Source: an uncultured Porphyromonadaceae bacterium (GTDB lineage Bacteria > Bacteroidota > Bacteroidia > Bacteroidales > Barnesiellaceae_A). Taken from it: a stretch of DNA of 44,100 bases. The stretch covers positions 1 through 44,100 of the forward strand of contig UQMR01000012.1 in NCBI GenBank assembly GCA_900542255.1, in the 5' to 3' direction. Of this stretch, positions 27,173 to 34,991 are shown one piece after another (positions within the stretch are counted from its first letter, which is position 1; every line of letters starts with the position of its first letter). Below the pieces are notes generated by a model, which was given only the letters and a program-made list of their open reading frames with translations, was not told where the DNA came from and searched no databases. Position numbers and translations under genes: made by a program.

Positions 27173-28060
27173 CTATCCTTTCTTGTGGGCCCGGTACTCC
27201 GAGGGCGATATACCCATGATTTTGGTAAACAGACGGGAAAAATAGAAGGTGTCGTCGATTCCTACCAACGGGCTTATCTGGTTGATTTTCATATTGGTGA
27301 AGTCGAGATAATGACAGGCTTTCCGAATGCGCAGCATGTTCAGGTACTGCAAGGGCGAGAAGCCTGTCTTTTTCAGAAACAGGTTGGAGAAGTAGGAGAC
27401 CGACAGATTTACCTCCTCGGCTATTTCACCGAGCGAGAGCTTGCGGTTGATGTTCTCTTGCATGAAAGCGATGGCAAGGTCGGTTGCATCTACATGCCTT
27501 CTCTCGTTTTTGTTTTCGATATATTCTCCCACATATTTCATGAGCCCCAGGAAGTGGAACAGGCTTGTAGTGGCATACATGATGTTGTTGTTGCCAAAGC
27601 CGTTGTCGAGCGTGTTGTATATCTCCTCAAAGAGATGCAGCTGTGTCTCCAAAGGCTGGTTGTTCGGGGAGGATACGTGTGTGGGTACGTCGAATCCTTT
27701 GCGGAAGAAGGCGGCCATGTCGCCTTTGAAGTGCAGCCAATAGATGCTCCACGGGTCGTCTTCGAGGCTCCCGTAGGCGTGGGCTTCGTGCTCGGGAAGA
27801 ATGAAGAACTGGTTTTGGGTCACATGATAGCGCTTCTTGTCCAGAGAGTACCATCCTTTCCCCCTTACACAGTAAATGAGTACATTTTCTGTGGCTTCAT
27901 CGGCGGTGCGTTCCCGGTAGTGGTACGATGCCGTAGGGTAGAACCCGATGTCGGTAATGTAGAGCATCTTTCCCAACGGATTTTGCTTCATTTTTTCTAT
28001 TATGAACGAGGGTATTATAATCGTTCGCTGACCTTTGAAACCTTCGCGTATTTTGGGCAT
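27173..28060 (-). CDS. AraC-family transcriptional regulator with cupin sensor domain
   Basis: The 295-residue protein has an N-terminal AraC-type cupin (about residues 20-140; VLIYCVRGKGWYSLDKKRYHVTQ with this core, LPEHEAHAYG) and a C-terminal double HTH (about 190-290; SLGEIAEEVNLSVSYFSNLF, GFSPLQYLNMLRIRKA, DTFYFSRLFTKIMGISPSEY). Such regulators bind a sugar with the cupin and activate catabolic genes. A longer frame reaches 28168 but crosses a good minus-strand promoter at 28087-28118, so the ATG at 28060 is chosen. The gene is divergent from the MFS operon, and the shared 18-bp element at 28123-28140 lies between the two promoters. It is therefore the best candidate regulator for that element (inference). 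Confidence 0.93.
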   Translation of the reverse strand: MPKIREGFKGQRTIIIPSFIIEKMKQNPLGKMLYITDIGFYPTASYHYRERTADEATENVLIYCVRGKGWYSLDKKRYHVTQNQFFILPEHEAHAYGSLEDDPWSIYWLHFKGDMAAFFRKGFDVPTHVSSPNNQPLETQLHLFEEIYNTLDNGFGNNNIMYATTSLFHFLGLMKYVGEYIENKNERRHVDATDLAIAFMQENINRKLSLGEIAEEVNLSVSYFSNLFLKKTGFSPLQYLNMLRIRKACHYLDFTNMKINQISPLVGIDDTFYFSRLFTKIMGISPSEYRAHKKG

Positions 28061-28086
28061 GGCAGGAGGAGTTGGTGAGGTTTTTA

Positions 28087-28118
28087 CAAAGGTAAACACG
28101 AATTTTGTAAAAAACAAG
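28087..28118 (-). promoter_or_regulatory. Promoter of the AraC-family gene
   Basis: On the minus strand CTTG (28118-28115) is followed after 20 bp by TACCTTTG (28094-28087), a perfect TAnnTTTG -7 box with a one-mismatch -33 box. Transcription would start near 28080, about 20 nt before the ATG at 28060. The same CTTG-N20-TACTTTTG layout is seen for rplS. Confidence 0.75.
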
Positions 28119-28122
28119 GTAA

Positions 28123-28166
28123 AAAAGTAAGATTGTCCATCCCGATAACAATTTTTTCTATTTTCC
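28123..28166 (+). promoter_or_regulatory. Candidate promoter/operator of the MFS operon, shared with the GH36-SusCD promoter region
   Basis: AAAAGTAAGATTGTCCAT (28123-28140) is identical to 4498-4515, and TCTATTTT (28157-28164) is at the same spacing as there. The -7-like box TATTTTCC (28159-28166) is weak, which fits an activated promoter. The 18-mer lies just upstream of the AraC promoter and over the -33 region of the MFS promoter, a classic place for an AraC-type activator. Confidence 0.6.
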
Positions 28167-28220
28167 ATGCCGCTGCAAATGCTTTTCTTTGCTTCATAAA
28201 ATGATTAAAAATACCAAGCT

Positions 28221-29606
28221 ATGAAGACACATTCCAATGCATTCCTTTTTGGCATAGCTATTATTTCTGCTATGGGTGGTTTGCTCTTTGGTTATGACTG
28301 GGTCGTAATTGGAGGAGCGAAACCGTTTTACGAACAATTTTTCGGTATTGCCGACAATCCCTCCATGCAAGGCTGGGCTATGAGCAGCGCGCTTATAGGT
28401 TGTCTTGTGGGAGCGCTTACCGCCGGACGTTTCAGTGACAAGTTTGGCCGTAAGCCTATTCTTATTCTGGCGGCCGGCATGTTTATTTGTACGGCATGGG
28501 GTACGGGATTTGCAAGTACCTTCCTTATGTTTACAATCTTTCGCCTTATAGGCGGTTTCGCTATCGGTGTCGCATCGAGTCTGTCGCCTATGTATATCGC
28601 CGAGATAGCACCTACCCATATGCGCGGCAGGTTTGTTGCCATCAACCAGCTTACGGTAGTGCTGGGTATCTTGTCGGCTCAGATTGTCAATTGGCTTATA
28701 GCCGAGCCGGTGCCCGAAGGTGCCACGGCCGAGATGATACTCTATTCGTGGAACGGACAGATGGGTTGGAGATGGATGTTCTGGGCTATGATAGTGCCGT
28801 CGGTGCTGTTTTTCGTTTTGGCATTCTTCTTGCCCGAGAGTCCCCGGTGGTTGGCCTCGGTGGGACAGACCGACAAGGCTTTGCAGATTTTTACCCGCAT
28901 TGCCGGCCCCGAGGTAGCTGCTAAGGAGATGGACGCCATCAAGGTTGCGCTTGCCTCGGAAACGGGACAAGGCGGTTTCCGTCAGCTTTTCCACCCCTCT
29001 ATGCGCAAGGTGTTGCTGATAGGTGTGGTAATGGCCGTTTTGCAGCAGTGGTGCGGTATCAATGTCATATTCAACTATGCGCAAGAGATTTTCATGTCGG
29101 CCGGGTACGGCATCTCGGATGTCTTGATGAATATTGTAGTGACGGGCATTACCAATGTAGTCTTCACGGTGATTGCCATGTTTGTCGTCGACCGCTGGGG
29201 AAGGAAGAAACTTGCTCTGATAGGGGCTTTCGGCCTGGCGGCGATATATGCGCTGATGGGCATGTTCTATTACATGCACTTTACCGGTGTGCTGCTGCTG
29301 GTGATTGTAGTACTTGCCATCGCATGTTATGCCATGACGCTTGCTACGGTCATGTGGGTAATTATTTCTGAGATATTCCCCAACCGCATCCGCGGTATAG
29401 CCATGTCGGTATGCACCTTTGCTTTGTGGGCAGCTTGTTTTGTACTTACCTATACGTTCCCGATACTCAATAGCGGATTGGGCGCAGCGTGGACATTCTG
29501 GCTCTATGGCATTATTTGCCTGGTAGGAGGTCTCTTCATCGTGCGCACGCTCCCCGAGACGAAGGGAAAGAGTCTCGAAGAATTGGAAAAGGAATTAATC
29601 AAATAA
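28221..29606 (+). CDS. MFS sugar porter (sugar:proton symporter family)
   Basis: The 461-residue protein has about 12 membrane segments and the sugar-porter signatures GGLLFGYDWVVIGG, DKFGRKPILIL, PMYIAEIAPTHMRGR, PESPRWL, QQWCGINVIFNYA, DRWGRKKLALIGA and PETKGKSLEELE. Members such as XylE and GalP import a free hexose or pentose with a proton across the inner membrane. Here it would take up monosaccharides released in the periplasm, with galactose or glucose likely from the context. It is the first gene after the shared regulatory element and divergent from the AraC regulator; the DUF5107-TPR gene starts 18 bp downstream. Substrate cannot be told from sequence. Confidence 0.95.
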   Translation: MKTHSNAFLFGIAIISAMGGLLFGYDWVVIGGAKPFYEQFFGIADNPSMQGWAMSSALIGCLVGALTAGRFSDKFGRKPILILAAGMFICTAWGTGFASTFLMFTIFRLIGGFAIGVASSLSPMYIAEIAPTHMRGRFVAINQLTVVLGILSAQIVNWLIAEPVPEGATAEMILYSWNGQMGWRWMFWAMIVPSVLFFVLAFFLPESPRWLASVGQTDKALQIFTRIAGPEVAAKEMDAIKVALASETGQGGFRQLFHPSMRKVLLIGVVMAVLQQWCGINVIFNYAQEIFMSAGYGISDVLMNIVVTGITNVVFTVIAMFVVDRWGRKKLALIGAFGLAAIYALMGMFYYMHFTGVLLLVIVVLAIACYAMTLATVMWVIISEIFPNRIRGIAMSVCTFALWAACFVLTYTFPILNSGLGAAWTFWLYGIICLVGGLFIVRTLPETKGKSLEELEKELIK

Positions 29607-29624
29607 TCACACATATCATTCACT

Positions 29625-32600
29625 ATGGAAAAGATAACAGAATATTTAATCAAGAGTACGGTAAATACTCCCGGCGAGGTGCGTGCCTGGCAGGAAGAAA
29701 TCGTGCTGCCTACCTATGAAATAGGTGCAGAGGAGAAAAATCCTATCTTTCTCGAAAAGCGGGTTTATCAGGGCAGTTGTGGCTCTGTTTATCCCTATCC
29801 TGTTATAGAGAAAATTTATGATGAGAAGAAGGAGAAAGCCTACAACGCCTTTTTCCTCGAAAACGAATATATCAAGGTGATGATTTTGCCCGAGTTGGGC
29901 GGTCGCATCCACATGGCGTACGACAAGGTGAAAAAACGCCATTTCGTTTACTACAATCAAGTCGTAAAACCGGCATTGGTGGGGCTTACCGGACCGTGGA
30001 TTTCGGGCGGAATTGAGTTTAACTGGCCTCAGCACCACCGCCCGTCGACCTATCTGCCTACCGACTATTCTATCGAGAACAATCCCGATGGCAGTGTTAC
30101 GGTGTGGTGCAGCGAGGTAGAGCGTATGTTCCGTACCAAGGGTATGCAGGGCTTTACGTTGCATCCCGATAAGGCCTACATCGAAATAAAAGTGAGAATC
30201 TACAACCGCACGCCGTTCCCGCAAACCTTCTTGTGGTGGGCAAACCCGGCTGTTGTAGTCAACGACCACTACCACTCGGTGTTCCCACCGGATGTGAATG
30301 CCGTATTCGACCATGGCAAGCGCGACGTATCGTCGTTCCCCATAGCTACCGGTGTATATTATAAACAGGACTATTCGGCCGGTGTAGATATATCGAAGTA
30401 TAAGAATATCCCCGTCCCGACGTCGTATATGGCGATAAAGTCACGCTTCGACTTTGTAGGCGGGTACGAGGAAGATGTCAAGGGCGGTTTGTTGCATGTG
30501 GCCAACCACCACGTATCGCCCGGCAAGAAACAATGGACATGGGGTTGCGGCGACTTCGGACAGGCTTGGGACCGCAACCTTACCGATGAAGACGGGCCGT
30601 ACATCGAGCTTATGACCGGTGTATTTACCGATAATCAGCCCGACTTCTCCTGGTTGCAACCTTATGAGGAGAAATCGTGGGTACAATACTTCATGCCTTA
30701 CAGCGAAGTGGGATATGTGAAGAATGCCTCGAAAGATGCTATTCTGAATGTTGAGCTCGATGCCGAGGGTGCCGGTAAAATCATCCTTTATACCACCGGC
30801 GTAGAGAAAGATTTGCACGTTGTGGTAACCGATGCCTCCGGCAAGACATACATAGACAAGACTATCGAATGCTCGCCCCGTACGCCTTATCTCGACGATT
30901 TCTCGGCTCCCGGCATCACGCCCGATAACCTTATCACCCGGGTTTATCGCCCCGATGGCAAGCTCTTGTTGGAATATCGTGCCGACAAGCCCGAGATAAA
31001 ACCGATTCCCGACCCTGCCAAGGCTGCCAAAGACCCGGCCGAGATTGCCTCTATCGAGCAACTCTATCTCACCGGATTGCACCTCGAACAATATCGTCAT
31101 GCCACATACAATCCTATGGATTATTATAGCGAGGCATTGCGCCGCGAGCCCGGCGATGTGCGTTGCAATAACGCTATGGGCTTGTTGTATATGCGCAAGG
31201 GCTGCTTTGCACTTGCCGAGCCTCATTTCCGTACGGCCATTGCTACGCTCACCGAGCGCAACCCCAACCCGTACGATGGTGAGCCCTATTACAACTTGGG
31301 CTGGTGCTGCCTCATGCAACGCAAGTATGACGAGGCTTATGAAGCCTTCTTCAAAGCTACGTGGAATGCCGCTTGGCAAGATGCTGCCTACTATGGTATT
31401 GCACAGATAGACTCCCTGCGCGGCAACTATGCCAATGCACTCGAATGGGTAGAGCGTTCTCTCATACGCAACTGGCACAACCACAAGGCTCGCCAGTTGA
31501 AGGCAACCCTCTTGCGCAAGTTGGGCCGCACAGCCGAAGCCTTGCGCCTTATCGACGACTCATTGGCCATAGACCGTTTCAATATGGGTTGCCGGTATGA
31601 AAAATATCTTATCAGCGGGAATGCTGCCGACATGGACGAGTTGCGCGCCATGATGCGTGGCTGGGCACACGGATATATAGAGTATGCCCTCGACTTTGCT
31701 TCGGCCGGCTGTTATGATGAGGCGATAGCCCTGTTGTGCGATTATATGCAGCACACTACTGACGTTTATCCCATCGTTGCTTATGCCGTAGGTTATTTCT
31801 ACTCGCTCAAAGGCGATGAAGCGAAGGCATTGGAGTATTATCGCAAGGGAGATGCCTGCGACCACCGCTATTGCTTCCCCAACCGTATCGAGGAGGTAAA
31901 CATCCTGCAAGATGCCATCCGTCTCAATGCCGGACACTGCTCTAAGGCTGCCTATGCGTTGGGTAACTTCTGGTATGCTGCACGCCGCTACGATGAGGCT
32001 GTCGAGTGCTGGGAGCTTTCGACCAGCATCGACGATACCTTCCCTACCGTATGGCGTAACCTGGCCCTGGCTTATTACAATAAGCGCAACGACAAGGAGC
32101 GTGCCCGCATTCTGCTCGAAAAGGCTTATGCGCTCGACACCACCGATGCACGTATCCTTATGGAGCTTGACCAGCTCTACAAAAAGCTCGGTTACTCCTA
32201 TGAGAATCGTCTTGCTTTCCTCGAAAAACACTTGCAGCAAGTGGAGGAGCGCGACGACTTGTCTATCGAACGCATCACGCTTTATAATCAGCTGGGTCGT
32301 TACGAAGAAGCCCGCCGCATGATTGCCGCACGCAAGTTCCACCCGTGGGAAGGCGGTGAAGGCAAAATCACAGGCCAGTATGTATTGTGCCATGTAGAGC
32401 TTGCCAAGCAGGCGATTGCCGATGCCCGCTATGAGGAGGCTTTGCAGTTGCTGAAAGCTACCGATGCCTATCCGCATAACCTCGGAGAGGGCAAGCTGAA
32501 AAATGCCGAAGAGAACGATATATGGTATTACAAAGGTCTGGCCAACAAGGGGCTGGGTAACATCGATGAAGCCAATCGTTGCTTCACCATTGCCACGATA

Positions 32601-32963
32601 GGCTCCGACGAGCCCCAACAGGCATTCTTCTATAACGACCAGCAACCCGACAAGATTTTCTTCCAAGGTCTTGCCTGGCGCGAGCTGGGCGATGAGGCGA
32701 AAGCAAGAGGCCGCTTCAACAAACTTATCAAGCATGGCGAGAAGCACCTTTTCGATAACTGCCGCATCGACTACTTTGCCGTTTCGTTGCCCGACCTGGC
32801 TATCTGGGACGATGACCTGAACAAACGCAACCGCATCCATTGCAACTATGTGATGGGATTGGGCTATCGTGGTTTGGGCGAGATGGACAAGGCGCATCAT
32901 TTCCTCTCGGAAGTGTTGGCTCTTGATATCAACCATCAAGGAGCACAAGTAAACATGGTATAA
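29625..32963 (+). CDS. DUF5107 and TPR-repeat protein, cytoplasmic, function unknown
   Basis: The 1112-residue protein has no signal peptide. Residues about 40-340 match DUF5107, a beta-sandwich with FFLENEYIKVMILPELGGRI-type opening (split here as IKVMILPELGGRIH), GGIEFNWPQHHRP and WWANPAVVVNDHYHSVFPP. The fold looks like the galactose-mutarotase/glycosidase super-sandwich, and the conserved His, Glu and Asn residues could form a sugar site. From about residue 465 to the end, TPR-type helix pairs dominate (ALRREPGDVRCNNAMGLLY; EPYYNLGWCCLMQRKYDEAY). Such genes recur beside sugar transporters in Bacteroidota, but I know of no proven reaction. Being the only large cytoplasmic protein of the locus, next to the MFS porter, suggests it acts on the imported sugar or as a scaffold (inference). 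Confidence 0.85.
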   Translation: MEKITEYLIKSTVNTPGEVRAWQEEIVLPTYEIGAEEKNPIFLEKRVYQGSCGSVYPYPVIEKIYDEKKEKAYNAFFLENEYIKVMILPELGGRIHMAYDKVKKRHFVYYNQVVKPALVGLTGPWISGGIEFNWPQHHRPSTYLPTDYSIENNPDGSVTVWCSEVERMFRTKGMQGFTLHPDKAYIEIKVRIYNRTPFPQTFLWWANPAVVVNDHYHSVFPPDVNAVFDHGKRDVSSFPIATGVYYKQDYSAGVDISKYKNIPVPTSYMAIKSRFDFVGGYEEDVKGGLLHVANHHVSPGKKQWTWGCGDFGQAWDRNLTDEDGPYIELMTGVFTDNQPDFSWLQPYEEKSWVQYFMPYSEVGYVKNASKDAILNVELDAEGAGKIILYTTGVEKDLHVVVTDASGKTYIDKTIECSPRTPYLDDFSAPGITPDNLITRVYRPDGKLLLEYRADKPEIKPIPDPAKAAKDPAEIASIEQLYLTGLHLEQYRHATYNPMDYYSEALRREPGDVRCNNAMGLLYMRKGCFALAEPHFRTAIATLTERNPNPYDGEPYYNLGWCCLMQRKYDEAYEAFFKATWNAAWQDAAYYGIAQIDSLRGNYANALEWVERSLIRNWHNHKARQLKATLLRKLGRTAEALRLIDDSLAIDRFNMGCRYEKYLISGNAADMDELRAMMRGWAHGYIEYALDFASAGCYDEAIALLCDYMQHTTDVYPIVAYAVGYFYSLKGDEAKALEYYRKGDACDHRYCFPNRIEEVNILQDAIRLNAGHCSKAAYALGNFWYAARRYDEAVECWELSTSIDDTFPTVWRNLALAYYNKRNDKERARILLEKAYALDTTDARILMELDQLYKKLGYSYENRLAFLEKHLQQVEERDDLSIERITLYNQLGRYEEARRMIAARKFHPWEGGEGKITGQYVLCHVELAKQAIADARYEEALQLLKATDAYPHNLGEGKLKNAEENDIWYYKGLANKGLGNIDEANRCFTIATIGSDEPQQAFFYNDQQPDKIFFQGLAWRELGDEAKARGRFNKLIKHGEKHLFDNCRIDYFAVSLPDLAIWDDDLNKRNRIHCNYVMGLGYRGLGEMDKAHHFLSEVLALDINHQGAQVNMV

Positions 32964-32992
32964 ATTTCCAATATCTCTTAATTACACACACT

Positions 32993-34975
32993 ATGAAAAA
33001 TATGTTGTTTATAACAACACTCGCAGCTGCCATGGTTGCCGGTTCTTTAACCGGCATCCGTGCGGCTGAGTACGAGTTGACATCGCCCGACGGTCGTTTG
33101 CAGATGAATGTTACTACCGCACCGTCGCTGTCGTATGCTATCAGTTATGACAGCAATGCCGTAGTCAATGCATCTCCCATAGCCCTTTCGTTGCAAAACG
33201 GCGAGGTATGGAATGGTACATCGAACCTTTTGTCGGTCGACAAGAAAGAGCATAACGGGAAAGTATATCCGCTCTTCGGTAAAAACAAAGAGATTGCCGA
33301 TTGCTACAATGAGCTGACGCTCTCTTTCGATGGCGGTTATGCCGTATGTTTCCGCCTTTATAATGAGGGTGCGGCATATCGTTTTCTCGGCGAGCGTGCC
33401 CCTGCCGATTCGTTGGTGATTGCCGATGAGACGGCCGTATTTGATTTTGCCGATGACCCCGGCGTGATTCTGCCCGAGACGAACAACTATACCTCGTGGG
33501 AGTTGAGCCACAAACTCTATGACGGCGTTTCGGACATCAAAGAGGGTGTGTATGGCATTACGCCTATGTTGTTCGATAACAAAATGCAACATTATAAGGT
33601 TGTTGTGGCCGAGGCCGACCTGCACGACTATCCCGGCCTTTACCTGCGCAAGACCAACGGCAAGATGCAAGGGCACTGGGCTGCCTATCCCAAACGCATA
33701 GAGATGGGTAGCTGGGGCAATTTCATCACCGTAGTGAAGGAGCGTGAGCCGTACATCGCCCGCACGGCCGGAGACCATGCCTTCCCTTGGCGTATCGTGA
33801 TTGTTACCGACGACGACCGTACGTTGCTTAACAATGAGATTATATATCTCTTGGCCAAACCGCAGCAAATCGCCGATACCGACTGGATTCGTCCCGGAAA
33901 AGCGACTTGGGAGTGGTGGCACTGCCATATTCTCGAAGATGCACCTTTCGATGACTCGAATCTGTCTACCGAGTTGTATAAATATTACATCGACTTTGCC
34001 GCCGAGAATGGTATCGAATACTTGCTGGTAGATGCCGGATGGAGCAATGTCTTTAATCATGCCGACCTCAACAAGAATGTAGATATTAAGGAGGTTATCC
34101 GTTATGGTAAGGAGAAGAACGTTGGCGTATGGCTCTGGACGGTTGCCGCTACGCTCTTCCAGAACAAGCATGTTTACCTCGACTCTATCGCTGCATGGGG
34201 TGCCGCGGGTGTGAAAATAGACTTCTTCGACCGCGACGATGCCGATGTAATGCCCGAGTATGAAGAGTTGGCACGTGCCTGTGCCGAGCGGCATCTGATG
34301 GTAGATTTCCACGGATGCAGCAAGCCCACAGGTTTGCATCGCGCTTATCCCAACATCCTCACCTATGAGGCCATGCGCGGAGCCGAATGTGCCAAGTGGG
34401 ATACTACCAGCAATCCCGTATATCAGTTGCAGTTTATCTTCACCCGCATGTTGGGTGGCGGAACCGATTACACCCCCGGCTCTATGCGCAATGTGACACG
34501 GGAGAAATTCAAACCCGTCGACCCCGGTTTGCCCTCGACATTGGGTACACGTTGCCACGACCTGGCACTCTATTTGTTAATCGAGTCGCCGTTTGCCATG
34601 CTGGCCGATTCGCCCGATGCCTACCGTAAGTATCCCGATGTATTGAAGTTCTTGTCGGCTGTTCCCACGGTATGGGACAAGACAGTGCCGCTATTGGCAA
34701 GAGTTGGCGAATATGCCGTTGTGGCTCGCCAATCGGGCGAAAAATGGTATGTAGGCGGTATCAACGATTGGACACGTCGCAATGTAGTATTCGACCTGTC
34801 GTTCCTGCCGCAAGGTACCGAGTATGAAGTGGAGATATTCAAGGATGTGAAGAAAAGCGATACCGATGCCTCGCGTTATAAACGGGAGGTGAAGAGATAT
34901 GCTGCCGGCGAAACTATTTCTATGGAGATGGCGCAGGGCGGTGGTTTCGTGATGGTATTCACCCCGATAAAATAA
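32993..34975 (+). CDS. GH97 glycoside hydrolase (second copy), predicted retaining
   Basis: The 660-residue protein has a signal peptide (ending GIRAAE) and a full-length GH97 layout: YELTSPDGRLQMNV in the N-terminal sandwich, LLVDAGWSN, GVKIDFFDRDDAD with the predicted Asp nucleophile D410, FHGCSKPTGLHRAYPN and TYEAMRGAECAKWD in the barrel, and a C-terminal sandwich ending at about 655. The Asp places it with retaining alpha-galactosidase-type GH97. It differs from the GH97 at 6799-9033 by lacking the sorting-like tail and is clearly diverged from it, so a recent tandem duplication is unlikely. It is probably periplasmic. It lies in the second transcription unit, 29 bp after the DUF5107-TPR gene and 16 bp before the esterase gene. 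Confidence 0.94.
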   Translation: MKNMLFITTLAAAMVAGSLTGIRAAEYELTSPDGRLQMNVTTAPSLSYAISYDSNAVVNASPIALSLQNGEVWNGTSNLLSVDKKEHNGKVYPLFGKNKEIADCYNELTLSFDGGYAVCFRLYNEGAAYRFLGERAPADSLVIADETAVFDFADDPGVILPETNNYTSWELSHKLYDGVSDIKEGVYGITPMLFDNKMQHYKVVVAEADLHDYPGLYLRKTNGKMQGHWAAYPKRIEMGSWGNFITVVKEREPYIARTAGDHAFPWRIVIVTDDDRTLLNNEIIYLLAKPQQIADTDWIRPGKATWEWWHCHILEDAPFDDSNLSTELYKYYIDFAAENGIEYLLVDAGWSNVFNHADLNKNVDIKEVIRYGKEKNVGVWLWTVAATLFQNKHVYLDSIAAWGAAGVKIDFFDRDDADVMPEYEELARACAERHLMVDFHGCSKPTGLHRAYPNILTYEAMRGAECAKWDTTSNPVYQLQFIFTRMLGGGTDYTPGSMRNVTREKFKPVDPGLPSTLGTRCHDLALYLLIESPFAMLADSPDAYRKYPDVLKFLSAVPTVWDKTVPLLARVGEYAVVARQSGEKWYVGGINDWTRRNVVFDLSFLPQGTEYEVEIFKDVKKSDTDASRYKREVKRYAAGETISMEMAQGGGFVMVFTPIK

Positions 34976-34991
34976 TATCTCGGCAGTAATA

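Noticed and set aside
28061..28168. N-terminal extension of the AraC-type regulator to 28168
   Set aside because: The extension is rich in Phe and Lys and unlike the family, and it overlaps the minus-strand promoter at 28087-28118; the start at 28060 gives a standard protein.
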